Shown here in pieces: positions 35,640-47,115 of a DNA stretch of 64,000 bases. The notes under the pieces are model-generated. The model made no database searches. It was not told the DNA's origin and saw nothing but the letters and a program-made list of their open reading frames with translations. Within the stretch, counting starts at the first letter, position 1. Each line of letters opens with the position of its first letter. The position numbers and the translations under genes are program-made. Location: contig NC_135376.1 in assembly GCF_049243985.1 (NCBI RefSeq), forward strand, positions 46,171,001 through 46,235,000, written 5' to 3'. Origin of the DNA: Paroedura picta (taxonomy: Eukaryota; Chordata; Lepidosauria; Squamata; Gekkonidae).

Positions 35640-35757
35640 AGTTTGAGTCCAGTGGCAATTTTAAGACGTATAAAGTTTAATTCTAGGTATAAGCATGCAT
35701 ACAAAATCTTATATCCAGAGTTGTTGGTCTTAAAGATGCCACTGGATCAAACTTTGT
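35640..35757. repeat. Facing pair of hammerhead-repeat fragments
   Basis: Inverted part GAAGTTTGAGTCCAGTGGCA, then forward part GTTGTTGGTCTTAAAGATGC followed by CACTGGATCAAACTTTGTTC, with GCATGCATAC between. Confidence 0.6.
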
Positions 35758-35817
35758 TCTATTGACTAAAATTGATTTTTGTGGCAAAGTGGGAATTTGA
35801 ATCTAAATTTCTGTATT

Positions 35818-36214
35818 GTTACTCAGAGTTTCTCAGCCTTTTTGACCTTGTGGGCACCTTTGGAATTCTGGTACAAGGTAGTGGATGCAACTGTAAAATG
35901 GCTGCCACAGGAGGTGGAGCCAACTATATAGAGAAAATTGAAATACAGGAGTGAAGAGGGATAATTTTGAAGAAATAGACTGGGAAAGAGGAATGGGAGA
36001 GAATAAGAATAAAACCAAAACTGTGGTGACAGCTGCCACATAAATGATGTGGTTTTTAATTAATCAATTGACATAAAATTGGATGGCCAGTGGCCAGCCA
36101 AAAACCTGCAGTGTAAGAGTCCTACCCACTTTCCAAAAATGCACAGCGGGTACCTGAAAAGGTGACAGCAGGCACCATGGTGCCCATGGGCATCATGTTG
36201 GTGACTTCTGTACC
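35818..36214. mobile_element. Charlie-like DNA element
   Basis: GAGTTTCTCAGCCTTTTTGA at the left and CACCATGGTGCCCATGGGCA at the right are the usual wording of a hAT-type family; no coding remains seen. Confidence 0.45.
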
Positions 36215-37054
36215 AACCAAATAGTCTGTCTATTTCAACACATTGATTCCCCCTCCCTCTCATTCCATGAGTTTTCCTGTGGTTGTGAAGCAGACAGACA
36301 GCTGATATAAAACCTTTTCTGCTTTCCCTTTCTAGCTCCTACTTTAGTCTACAAAAAACCCATTAATTTGGATGTAGATGATTACAGCTAAATTATTTTG
36401 GCTGCAGGCCATGCCTGCATTCCTTGCTGCCAGGATGAAGGAACAGGTGATAAAGCTTGGAGGCCGTTTCCTAACTCTTCCTGCAGGTGCTGATTGTAAT
36501 GCAAATGCAAAATGCATTACTTAGCCACCAGTACTATATATTTCTGCAGATATCTGTACAGGCATATGTTACATTGACTGTTCAGTGTTTTCATTCAAAA
36601 AGACGATAGGAAATGTTGCCAAGTGGTACCAGTTATATCATTTCTCTTCATATTAGCCCTCTGGAGCGTAACTATAGCTATTACTATTTGTGTGACTTTG
36701 GCAAATGTAGCCCTAACATTTGTGCTTTCCAGTGAAGTTTGGTCACAAAATGTGATAGTAATTGGATATAGACAGAAAAAAATCAGTGAATACCGTGGAG
36801 ATTCAAGATATTGTATAACAGTTCCTTAGAAATTAAAATATGTTAACGTCAATAAAATGTTCTCCTATATTAAGAAGTACGTAACTTTGCTTTGTCAGTA
36901 CTGGGAAAAGTACCAGAGTTAGTCTTTGGAGGTGCTACGCCTTTTCTAAGCTGCTGACTAGAATTTCAGCCAACAGCTTTTGAAAACGGAACTTCATTTG
37001 GTCTAGATATCAGAACCAGGCTACTAGGGGGAGGGGTGGATCATGTTTGTGCTG

Positions 37055-37388
37055 AAAATCCTGCACTGGCCATCCATCCGTTTCTAGGCTGAATTCGAAG
37101 TCTTGCCTTTAAGTCCGTGAATGGCTTGGGGCCAGAGTACTTTTAAGGACTGGGTTTTCTTGTACTGCCTAGCTTGCCAGCAAGATCTCCCTCCCAAACC
37201 CTGTTCTCTGTGTTCCTGTTGGTAGAGATGAGCTGGCTGGTGGTGGCTGAGAAAGGGCCTTATATGGCCTTTGTAGTGGTGGCACCTTGTATTTGGAATG
37301 GCCCTCCCCTTTGAACCTTACTGGTGCCTTCTTGCTGCCTTTAATGTGCCAGGCCAAAATGTTTCCTTTTTTGCAGGCTTTCAACAAA
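37055..37388 (+). mobile_element. L2 LINE 3' fragment
   Basis: TCCTGCACTGGCCATCCATC, TTTCTAGGCTGAATTCGAAG, GTGAATGGCTTGGGGCCAGA: the L2 HWLPV.FRI..K and N.L.P.Y region. Confidence 0.75.
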
Positions 37389-37389
37389 A

Positions 37390-37432
<43 letters not shown>

Positions 37433-37830
37433 TATATTTATTTCCCGCCTCTCCCGACAGGCTCGAGGCGGGTCACAACAACTAACCCCATTAAAATTCC
37501 CATTAAAACATCAATCTACTAACATGACGGCTAAAAATCCCATCCCTCCCCCAATTATCAAAGAGGTGAAGAGGAAAGGATAGGGAGTAGCGTACACTCC
37601 AACTCCTGGGGGGGAGTGATGTCCCTGATTCGCTGACCCCAGCCTCAACCATAGACCTGGTGGAAGAGCTCCGTTTTACAGGCCCTGCAGAAAGCTGACA
37701 AATCCCGCAGGGCCCGAAGATCACCCGGGAACTCATTCCACCAGGTAGGGGCCAGGACCGAAAAGGCACAGGCCCTGGTCGAGGCCAGGCGTGCTTCCTT
37801 TGGGCCGGGGACGACCAACAGGATCTCACC
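37389..37830 (-). mobile_element. Inverted L2-type 3' end with AGT tract
   Basis: An AGT trinucleotide run at 37390-37432, then TATTTCCCGCCTCTCCCGAC (inverted L2 terminus) and GAGCTCCGTTTTACAGGCCC, AACTCATTCCACCAGG, the complement of the L2 KRALF / LPPE coding end. Confidence 0.8.
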
Positions 37831-38212
37831 TGCAGAGCGTAAAAAGTTATATCTTTTTCAGTTGTTTTACAATCTGCTTGTAGTCTGAGGTCTGTTTTAT
37901 GTATATATTTAGTTTGCTTAATGTTTGTTTTCATATTGATAATTTATGCGGGTTTTGTCTCTTGAGTTTCAGTTAGAAAGGCCAACTATAAATAAATTAT
38001 GGTATTGTTACCTGTGACCTGCCTTAAGTAGGTCTGCAGAGAAGTAGCATGTAAATTTTCTAAATATATAAGAAACAGCCAGTGATAGAAGCAGCCCTGG
38101 TGCTGCTTTCGGGTAGTAAATGCTTTTAGATGGCTGTGCATCCATGTATTTCATGACTCCTGTTATTCATGCAATTGAGTAATGTGCTCTCGGTGCTGTA
38201 AGATTTTATTTT

Positions 38213-38435
38213 TTTATTTACTTAATTTATACATTGGGTTTCTGTCCAGTGGGAACTTAAAACAGTTTACATGATTCTTCTCCATTTTTATCCTTACAAC
38301 ACCCCTACAAGGTATGTTAGGCTGTTGAGAGCATGTGACTAACTCAGGGTCACCCAGCAGTCTTCCATGGCAGAAGGATGTGAAACTAATTCTCCTGGAT
38401 TCTAGTCCAACATATAAGCTATTACACCATGATGG
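38213..38435 (+). repeat. MIR-like SINE
   Basis: TTATCCTTACAACACCCCTA, AGGTATGTTAGGCTG, GGGTCACCCAGCAGTCTTCC, ATTACACCATGATGG; ordered as in the squamate MIR-like family. Confidence 0.75.
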
Positions 38436-38716
38436 TGTAAAGAGGGAAAAGATACAGATAAAACTGTAAGTAATATTTGATTTAGCAAGCTGTGAGGGCA
38501 AAGGATTTAATCTGACATTAGGAGAAGGGGAGAGGGCAACAATTAAACACCAAAGGAGTGCATAATAAAATCATCATCATTATTTTTCTTCATATATTTC
38601 TCTCTGCATCCAGACTCTGAATAACATATTTCTAGTTGTGTCTGAATAGCATATTTCCAATGGTCTGTTTCATTGAGTTCTCAATTATTATATTATCATC
38701 CAGAACAATGCATCTT

Positions 38717-39006
38717 TAACTGCTCCTGCGGAGCGGAATAAATAAAAGAGTAAGCCCTAAGGGAGAGGAGAAAGGGTGGGCTCTGTCCGGGATAAAAACT
38801 CGGAGGGCCCTCCGAGTGTCACTCCAGGGCCAAGCAGCCAATGGGGAGCCGCGCAAAGCCCGGCTCCCTATTGCCCGCTTGGCCCAGCCTCGCCTTGCCC
38901 AGCCGGGGACTCACCGCGCACAAGGAGAAGCAGCCGTCCCCAATGGTGAGTACTCCTGCTGGCTTCCCCTCGCTATCTTTCTTCTACAGTGGGCTTAATT
39001 TCTAGT
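38717..39006 (-). repeat. CpG-rich hairpin repeat family, copy 3
   Basis: GGAGCGGAATAAATAAAAGA at one end and CAGTGGGCTTAATTTCTAGT at the other. Hairpin at 38832-38881, arms CAAGCAGCCAATGGGGAGCC and GGCTCCCTATTGCCCGCTTG. Confidence 0.75.
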
Positions 39007-40193
39007 TGAAAATATTTGTGCTAAATGGAAACAAAATCCACATTAACAAAGATATCAGTAACGGCTTGTATTACTGTCAGCATTCACTGGCTGGCTTACC
39101 TTTCACTGTCAGTCCAATAGAGCAGACTGGCACTTCTTCCACGTGGAAGAAGTTGGAGGAGGGATGCAGCCAAGGGTGGGACCACAGCCTGCCAGCTTAG
39201 CCATTCATTGGGTGGACAGCCAATCAGATACAAAATGAGACTCAACTCCTCCCACTGCCCCAGTCCGCTTCTGTTTATGTTACAGATTTTCCCTCTCCAT
39301 CTTGATGCTTAATCGAACACACGTAGTGTGAACCACTTTGAGTTTGATAGTTGTGCATATATATAAATCCTTACATAAGGGCTTGACAAATCACAAGTCA
39401 CTATGGCACCTAAAATTTCATGGTGGTGAAATTGTGCCTAGTATTTTCAGCAGTAATTTTGGTGTAGTGTGCCTAAGTAGATCTTAGTGCAAATATAAAG
39501 GGTTATAGTCAATTTTTCCCAATAAAAAGAGATAAATGGTACCCTTTGACCCACAAAAGGCTATATATGAGAGCTGTAATAAGGCTAGGAATTGCTAGGA
39601 TTGAGTGAGAAAGGTGGATGGATGAAACTAAAATCCTATTTATCATGTTTTATTGTATGTCAAAAAATAAATGTTAATGCTTTTCTTGTGATTGTTTGTT
39701 TATATGTAAATTTAACTGCACTATTCAGTAGTGATAGATTCATTTTTAACCAATTTTTTTTGCTGGCTCCAATATTAAATTAAATGGAGTTTTTAAAAGC
39801 AATAATTTAATTATGATAAATTAGGGAGATGTTAGGCTACAGGGTTACTTTTGTTGTGATGATGACAACCAGGGTTATTTCTTTTGTCATAGTTTTTATA
39901 ACATTCTGAAAAATTGTGAAGATGTTAGGTTTTGTGGTAACGTTAACCAACATTTGCTTATGGAAATATAAAACACTGCATCCTGGAAAATGAGCCTGGC
40001 TGATAAATTTTTGAGCTGGCTGTTACAACTTAGAAAATCAGTCAAGGCTTGCATTCTACATTGAATGAAATTGTATTCCTACTTCAGCACAAACACAGAA
40101 GCTGCTATCAACGTAAAGTAAATCAGAGAAATCTGATGTAAGGGGTATAGAGATAGTGTGGTATAGTATACCAGATCAAAACCTCAAGAATTT

Positions 40194-40224
40194 TAGTGCC
40201 TCCTTATCTCATAAGGAGGCACTA
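40194..40224. repeat. Perfect 13-bp hairpin
   Basis: TAGTGCCTCCTTA (40194-40206), loop TCTCA, TAAGGAGGCACTA (40212-40224). No element recognised around it. Confidence 0.9.
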
Positions 40225-41088
40225 GCCTAGGACTAGTATTTAGAAAGCAGTTTAAAAATGAAAAGGACTTCTTATCAGTAGATCTTTATCTTGCTGATTA
40301 AATAGTCTAATTTTGGATGAAGTCAGTACTTAATACTATTTCAGCAGCTAGCTTGTGGACCTTCATCAAAATGTCAAGAGTATTGTGTAATTTAAGCTTA
40401 TTGTGAGATCATGTAACACTTGCTCCATTAATACACAGGCTAATGAAAATTAAGAGGACTCTGATGGGTATTTCCAAACCAGTGATTCAATTCCCAGTTC
40501 ATTTCTTGCTGAACAAACTTTTTAATTTTGAGTCTTTCCCAGTTCCACTAATTGAGCCGATAAAACTAGCCCTTGACACAGGACTGAAGTGCTGTGAACC
40601 ATGCCATGGCTGGTGAGGGTGACCTGGCACTCTCACAATGATTTGACAAGGTCCCAAACTGCAGCCAGCCAACTACAAACAGTAGCATAAATACTAAACA
40701 CTAATGACCTGCAACTAGCAGCACATGGCTAATGACTCTGGATCAGCTGGCTATTGCAGTCTGGCTACTGCCAAGGTCACCTGGTCAGGGGCAATTGGTA
40801 TGAGTTTTATTATGCTGCTACTTCTAAGAGTGGTGTTGTTGTTAGTGCAAATTGGTATTGTTCCTTGAAGAGTCTCAGCTATGTAATAAAATATGCTGTT
40901 CAGTATATTGCAATACGACTACGGAAATAAATATCTCTTTCTGTACTGAATGTCAGGATCCAGGATAAAAGAATCACCGTGTTTTGGGGAAGGTTTGTGC
41001 CACTGAATTTGACAGATGGGGGAATATTCAAAAGGAAAGCAGAAAAAAGTCACTTGTAATTGTATGAAATTTTGTTTTGGTTAAATAA

Positions 41089-41370
41089 AGGTAAAGGTAT
41101 CCCCTGTGCAAGCACTGAGTCATGTCTGACCCTTGGGGTGACGCCCTCCAGCGTTTTCATGGCAGACTCAATACGGGGTGGTTTGCCAGTGCCTTCCCCA
41201 GTCATTACCGTTTACCCCCCAGCAAGCTGGGTACTCATTTTACCGACCTCGGAAGGATGGAAGGCTGAGTCGACCTTGAGCCGGCTGCTGGGATTGAACT
41301 CCCAGCCTCATGGGCAGACAGCCTCAGACAGCACTTCGCTGCCTTACCACCCTGCGCCACAAGAGGCTCT
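41089..41370 (-). mobile_element. Sauria SINE with 14-bp TSD
   Basis: Begins AGGTAAAGGTATCCCCTGTG, ends CCTGCGCCACAAGAGGCTCT; flanked by TTTTGGTTAAATAA (41075-41088 and 41371-41384). The 106-codon frame here is the SINE. Confidence 0.96.
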
Positions 41371-41385
41371 TTTTGGTTAAATAAG

Positions 41386-41990
41386 ATGGGCCTAATGCTG
41401 GAAAGTCATGAACACAGGATGAGCTGTTGCTACCCTGCACTTCCCAGGCTGCCCCATGAATCTCTAGGAATTTCCTTACTTCGAGCTGGCAATATTTATT
41501 TCCTTCCTATCCCAAAGCCAACCAAACGTACCTTTATCTGCCCTTCTGTCTTAAGATTTCTCCCCACCCCATCCAGCAGCCCTGAACTAGGAAAACCCAG
41601 TTGTGTGGTGCTGGCCCCTGGGCAAAGCCCACTTATATGACAGGTATCCATCAAGTATTTGTGGGGTGGTACCTCACTTTCCGCTGTATCCTCCTCCCCA
41701 CACTATTTTCTCTTTTCCTTCTCCTGGCAAATCTCCTATCCTCTCCACTTTCCCTGTCCCATCCTTTCCTTCTCAGCCATTGACCAACCTACTTTTTTGC
41801 CAACCAGCTTCAGCTATATTACTGTTATACACCACCTTTCTCCACAGTGGGGATCAAAGCATCTTACGTTAGTCTCATTTTTATCTGCACATCAACCCTG
41901 TGAGGTAGGCTAGGCTAAACGTATGTGACTGGTCTAAAATCACCCAATGAGCATCCACAGCAAGATGGGGATTTGAACCTGGCACAGATT
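41386..41990 (+). repeat. Unclassified repeat, homologous to 15480-16100
   Basis: GTTGTGTGGTGCTGGCCCC, CTTCAGCTATATTACTG and ACCACCTTTCTCCACAGTGG correspond in order to blocks at 15480-16100. The end (GATGGGGATTTGAACCTGGC) is MIR-like. Confidence 0.55.
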
Positions 41991-42184
41991 CATAGAGTTG
42001 TTCCTTTAGTTGTCATAAAGTGAAATGAATTGTGCTAAGTATATGCATATATGAAGGTGATTAAAGATAGAGGGGAAGAGGCACAGTATGTGTCCCAGTG
42101 TTCAAAAAACAGTGTACTGACCAAAAAAAGAAAATTGCCAAGTTTGCCAGACTGCAATAGCCAGCTGATCCAGAGTCATTTCAG

Positions 42185-42220
42185 TTTGTATTGAGGGACC
42201 TAACAATCCCTCAATACAAA
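42185..42220. repeat. Perfect 14-bp hairpin
   Basis: TTTGTATTGAGGGA (42185-42198), loop CCTAACAA, TCCCTCAATACAAA (42207-42220). It lies 5 bp after the right arm of the 35-nt inverted pair (42146-42180). Confidence 0.9.
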
Positions 42221-43409
42221 AATATTGTTCATAATTTGGGAGTTGTCATTTTTATTGTTATATATCTTTAAAGTAGTGTTGAAAAACCAGAAATTTCAAA
42301 AAGTTAGTAGCATATATGGAACACTTAAAATTTTACGTTTGCAATACAATGGAAGGACAGCGTGATGGCTGACTTCACATTGGAGGGGAAAGGAACAGAT
42401 TTTTTTCAGTAATAAGAATGGTTAGAAGCATATGTGTCGCTGTTATTTATAAGCATCCAGGACAGGATACTATGCATAAAACAAGTCAAGTGCTGTAGTC
42501 AGTGGAAGTGTTGTGATACACACACCCCTTCCTCAGAAGGGTCAGGATTTCTCTGTTGGAAGAACTGGAAGGTCAAACAACAGAGGCAAGCCCCCAAGGC
42601 ACTGGCAGCACCTGAGGAGCTGCTGTAGTAAGGCTTGTTCCTGTCATTTTCACCTGGATCTGTGCAGCTGCCTGCCAGGTTCAAGGTGAGCACCTGAAAG
42701 TCACTGTGGCTCAGCTTGCTACCAGTGTATCAGAAGATCATGAAGAGTCCCCCCCCCCACAGTTTGTTGCTACACCAGTATCGTTTCAATAGACATTGCC
42801 AGGGGTTGTTTTGTTTTAGCGTAAACTAAAAATATTGCTTCCTCTGTTACAACCTTCAGTTTACCATTATTGCAGTCCTTTTTTCAAAAGCTGAATTTAT
42901 AATATAATAATCTTACAACTCTTTCTGGTACCTGAAATACTTAAAATGAATTTATATTCAATGTTACAACATCAAATTAAATATGAAATAGGTTTAAGCT
43001 GTTGCAGTTTGGTCTTTATGACTGAAGGAAAAATGTTATCAGTCAACAATCTTAGTAGACTGCTGACACTGCTCAGAGACAGCTCAGTTGGACTGTGCTG
43101 GTAGTGAGCAATTCTGAGAATATCAAAACAACCTGTTATTTTGCTTCCAACGGTGTTATTTGTTCTCTGTCCTTTCTTTTCTACTTCAGGTTGTCAGAAG
43201 AAATGCATTCTGTTTAGCCTTTTCACCCATCAAGTCAAAATTTGGCATGTTGCACATAGGTTTTTTTGTGGATCCTGTATAAAGAGAAACCTGTTTTTTA
43301 GTTCTATTTTTTAAATTGGCATTGAGCAGTTTCTAGTTGTATCCTCTTAAGGAGAGTTATTGTATGAGTCCATTGAAGTATATGATCCTAGAATGATCTA
43401 ACCGTTTAG

Positions 43410-43490
43410 ATGTAGGTGGGTAGCTGTGTTCTGAAGCAGCAGAACAAACTTTAAGTCCAGTAGCACCTTTAAGACCAACACATTTACAGG
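43410..43490 (-). repeat. Hammerhead-family repeat, tRNA-distal end
   Basis: GTAGGTGGGTAGCTGTGTTC and TTAAGTCCAGTAGCACCTTT are the inverted terminus of the same family. Confidence 0.7.
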
Positions 43491-43828
43491 TGGTGATTGA
43501 AAATTTAGAGTTGTGTTGTGAGATTATAAAGGATTCTGTAAGATGATCTCAGAGGAAAAAAAGTAGGAATCAGGGATTTGATTAAGAGGGGGAAATGTGA
43601 GCCCTAGCCTCATGCAAACATCTTGATTTTCTTCCTGATTTTATACTGTAATCCTAAATAAATACACTGAAACAGAATACCCTCAACCATTGCATATAGG
43701 TGGTGGTGTGTATGTGTTTAATTGCCAGTAAGGGCTAGACTGAGTAAAAGTGTGTAAGAAATTGGGTGACATCTATTATTGCCCAATTTCTTATGCATCT
43801 TGATTCAGGGTAGCCCTTCCTGGCAATT

Positions 43829-44096
43829 AGAAGAAGAGAAGAGTTCTTATATGCCACTTTTCTTTAACTGAAGGAGTTTCAAAGTGGCGTACATTCACCT
43901 TCCCTTTCCTCTCCCCACAACAGATACCCTGTGAGGTAGGTGAAACTGAGAGAGCCCTGGTATCACTGCTCAGTCAGAACAGCTTTATCAGTGCTGTGGG
44001 GAGCCCAAGGTCACCCAGCCAGTTGCATGTGGGAGAGCACGGAATCAAACCCGGTTTGCCAGATTAGAAGTCTGCACTCCTAACCACCACACTAAT
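43829..44096 (+). repeat. MIR/CORE-like SINE copy
   Basis: GAGTTCTTATATGCCACTTT, CAGATACCCTGTGAGGTAGG, CCCAAGGTCACCCAGCCAGT, CCTAACCACCACACTAATT. Confidence 0.88.
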
Positions 44097-44144
44097 TAAC
44101 CCCCCCCCCATACATATAATGGTTGAGGATGTTCTGTTTCACTG

Positions 44145-44222
44145 CATCTGAAAATGTGTGCATGAACATGAAAACTTATACCTTGAATAAAACTTTGTTG
44201 GTCTTAAAGGTGCCACAAGATT
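44145..44222 (+). repeat. Hammerhead-bearing repeat fragment
   Basis: GCATCTGAAAATGTGTGCAT followed by GAACATGAAAACTTATACC: a CTGA box, a partly paired hairpin and a GAAA box, then CTTGAATAAAACTTTGTTGG and TCTTAAAGGTGCCAC. The ordering of core boxes is clearest here. Confidence 0.55.
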
Positions 44223-44414
44223 CTAACTGTTTAGGATTACACTATAAATTCTGGAAGAAAATCAAGATATTGTGTGAGTCTGGGGTTCTGTCAGAATTTT
44301 AAACTTATGATATTTAGGAACCAGCACCTTTATATAACCCTTTATATATTATAATAATAATAACATAGTTGTATTAGCATTCATGCAACACAGTCTCTTC
44401 TTCCAGCCTCTCTT

Positions 44415-44671
44415 AGACCCATTATGCATGGGGCAGAATGCCTGTGCTGGCGGAGGCAGTGTTTTGGGGAAAATCCCCGATAATGCTCGACGCTGCTGCC
44501 AGCACAGGCGTGTCCTGTCCCAGGGCTACGGAAGGCCCGCGCTATGCAAACATGGGAACTTCCGCAGCTTCCTGGATAGCTCCGGGCGGCAGCAGGAGCT
44601 GAGGCGGGACAGCGCTGTACATAATGGACAGCGCCGGGACATTTGGAGAGCCACAGTTTGACCACTCCTGG
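44415..44671. mobile_element. GC-rich short DNA-element remnant
   Basis: CCCATTATGCATGGGG near the left and GTACATAATGGACAGCG near the right form a short inverted pair (CCATTATG-type). 44643-44671 (GGAGAGCCACAGTTTGACCA then CTCCTG) is a worn end of the palindromic hAT MITE. The open frames are not genes. Confidence 0.45.
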
Positions 44672-44779
44672 AAATGTTTTCCAAGTGCCTACTAGACATG
44701 TTCTGGTCTAACCATTTTTATTTTACAAGTAGTTTGCATAGAATTCAAGGGTCCTCAAGTCTTTAATTGAGAACCCAAA

Positions 44780-45210
44780 GCTAGCCACTAGGCAAATGCC
44801 AACCTGACAGAGCCAGGGCTTTTTCAGCTCTGAATGAGCTGCCAACAGAGACCAAAGCCCTTTCAGACCTGGCAGAGTTTCAAAGGGCCTGTAAAATGGC
44901 GCTCTTCCACCAGGCATATGATTGAGACCAATACCTGCACTTGCGATATCATTAAATGGGCCCCCTGCCTGCGCCTTATCACCACCATCTGACCCTGGGG
45001 GTTATAATTTTAATCTGGATTTACTGACTTCAGGTTCATGGAGAATTTGTATGCCAAAGCAGTTTAACTCACCTTATGTAGGATTTTTAAACAATTTGTA
45101 ATGACTTTTTATAACTCTAGAATAATACTTGTGTTTGCTTTTAAATGATGTTAGCTACCCCAAAACCATTGTCAGAGAGGAGTGGTCTAACAATTCCATA
45201 AATAAATAAA
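44780..45210 (+). mobile_element. L2 LINE 3' end
   Basis: AGAGCCAGGGCTTTTTCAGC, GGGCCTGTAAAATGGCGCTC, TTCCACCAGGCATATGATTG, A-rich tail ATAAATAAA. Confidence 0.85.
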
Positions 45211-45601
45211 CCGTACCATGTGTTAATGGTGAAGAAAGTAACAGGTAGTGTGCAAATTATTTTGAGACATTTCTAAAGATTGGAGATTACCAGAACCCCC
45301 AATTGCTGTTCCATGAAGAATCTGGGGCAGTAATTTTGTTATATATATAAAGTTGGAGAAATCAGATAGCCTCTCGCTTCCGATAAAATTTAGGAATACC
45401 AAGGACAGCATTTCAAAAATTATACTTAATCCGTATGGCTGTCCAAGTGCTTGACTGGCTCACCGTTAAATAATGTTTTTTCGTCCATTTATGATAATGT
45501 ACTCTTCCACCAAAAAAACATAATCTTGGTTTTATCATAGTTAACATTATGTCGGGGTTGTTTTTGTTTTACAGTAGGAGCTGAACTATTTCAACAACCT
45601 T

Positions 45602-45995
45602 CTAACACCTGTTTGAGTATGGAGAGTACAGCCTTGTATAAGCCACGCAGAGCAAAATTACTGGAGTTCCAATCTTCTGCCCTCCTCTGTGACAGCCTTT
45701 CAGATATATAAAGAAAGCAATCATGCCCCCTCTCAACCTCCTCTTTTCTAGGCTGAACATTCCCAAGGTCCTCAGCTTTTCTTCAAAGGGCTTGGTCCCC
45801 TGGCCCCAGATCATCCTCATTACTCTCCTCTGTACCCTCTTAATTTTATCCATGCCCTTTTTGAAGGCAGGCCTCCAGAACTGCACACAGTACTCCAGGT
45901 GTGGTCTGACCAAAGCCAAGTTGCTGGTGTCGGTGAGGGCAACCACTTGCCATCTGGACCTCTGTCCGTCGTGGCTGCTCAAATGGGGTGACTGA
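45602..45995 (-). mobile_element. CR1 LINE, C-terminal reverse-transcriptase region
   Basis: The minus-strand frame reads [20 protein letters not shown], then [12 protein letters not shown] and [20 protein letters not shown], diagnostic of the CR1 end ([29 protein letters not shown]). Confidence 0.95.
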
Positions 45996-45999
45996 TGGA

Positions 46000-47115
46000 T
46001 AGGAGGCCCTTTGAGGGGTATTGTCAACTTATCTCTGACATCTGCATTTGATGTGGTCGACCATGAGTTGTTAGCCCACCGCCTCGCTGTGACGGGGATT
46101 AGGGGGACAGCCATACAGTGGCTGGTCTCCTTCCTCCAGCACTGGACACAGAAGGTGTTAGTGGAAGAAGAGTTATACAACCCCTATGTGCTCCCCTGTG
46201 GGGTGCAATACTCTCCCCCATACTTTTCAACATCTATATGCACCCTCTAGCTCAGCTGGTTTGGTGCTTTGGCCTGGGTTTTCATCAGTACACCCAGCTC
46301 TACCTCCTGATGGATGGCCAGACCCCCTCCCCCGGGAACATTTGCCAGTTTTTTGGAAGCAATGTCTGGATAGCTCAGGCACAATTGCCTGGATCTGAAA
46401 CCCCTTCAAAGTGGAGGTCCTGGGGCTGGGTAGGAAGGGGCAGGCAGGATCAGGAAATGTACTGCATGGATGAGGTGCAGCTGACGGCTGTCCCTGTGGC
46501 CAAGAATTTGGGGGTGATTTTTGATGCCTCCTTATCTATAGAGACTCAGATCACGAAGGTAGCCCAAATGGCGTTTTATCATCTTTGCCAAGCTTGGCTA
46601 CTAGCGCCCTGCCTGTCGCCTGAACATGTGGCCACAGTGATCCATGCTACGGTCACTTCCAGATTAGACTTCTTTAACTTGTTCTACAAATCCTTCCCCT
46701 GGAAATTACAATTGGTACAAAATGTGGCTGCTAGGGTCCTCACGAGATAATCTTGGAGGATGCATGTCCAGCCCATGTTGAGGTAGCTACATTGGCTACC
46801 AATTGGCTTCCGGATCATGTTCATGGTTTTTGTTCTCACCTTTAAGCCCATCCGTGGCCTGGGCCCTGCTTATTGAGGGACTGCTTGTCTCTTTATGCCC
46901 CCCACAGGGCTCTTTGCTCTGCGGGTATGAATTTGCTGGTGGTCCCTGGCTCCTGGGAGGTTTGATTGGCCTTGACTAGGGCCAGGGCTTTTTCAGTCCT
47001 GGTCCTGACCTGGTAGAATGAACTTCCGAAAGAGCTGAGGGCCCTGATGGAGCTGTCAATGTTCCTCAGAGCCTGCAAGATGGAGCTCTTCAGCCAGACA
47101 TTTGGTTGAGGCCAG
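46000..47115 (+). mobile_element. L2 LINE reverse-transcriptase remnant
   Basis: Ordered motifs in several frames: [83 protein letters not shown] and LQLVQNVAARVLT, all typical of L2. The catalytic YADD box region reads YTQLYLLMD, with ADD missing. The end has GCCTGCAAGATGGAGCTCTT. It is joined directly to an oppositely oriented CR1 piece. Confidence 0.93.

Noticed and set aside
46118-46750. 210-codon plus-strand frame as a host gene
   Set aside because: It reads as an L2 LINE reverse transcriptase.
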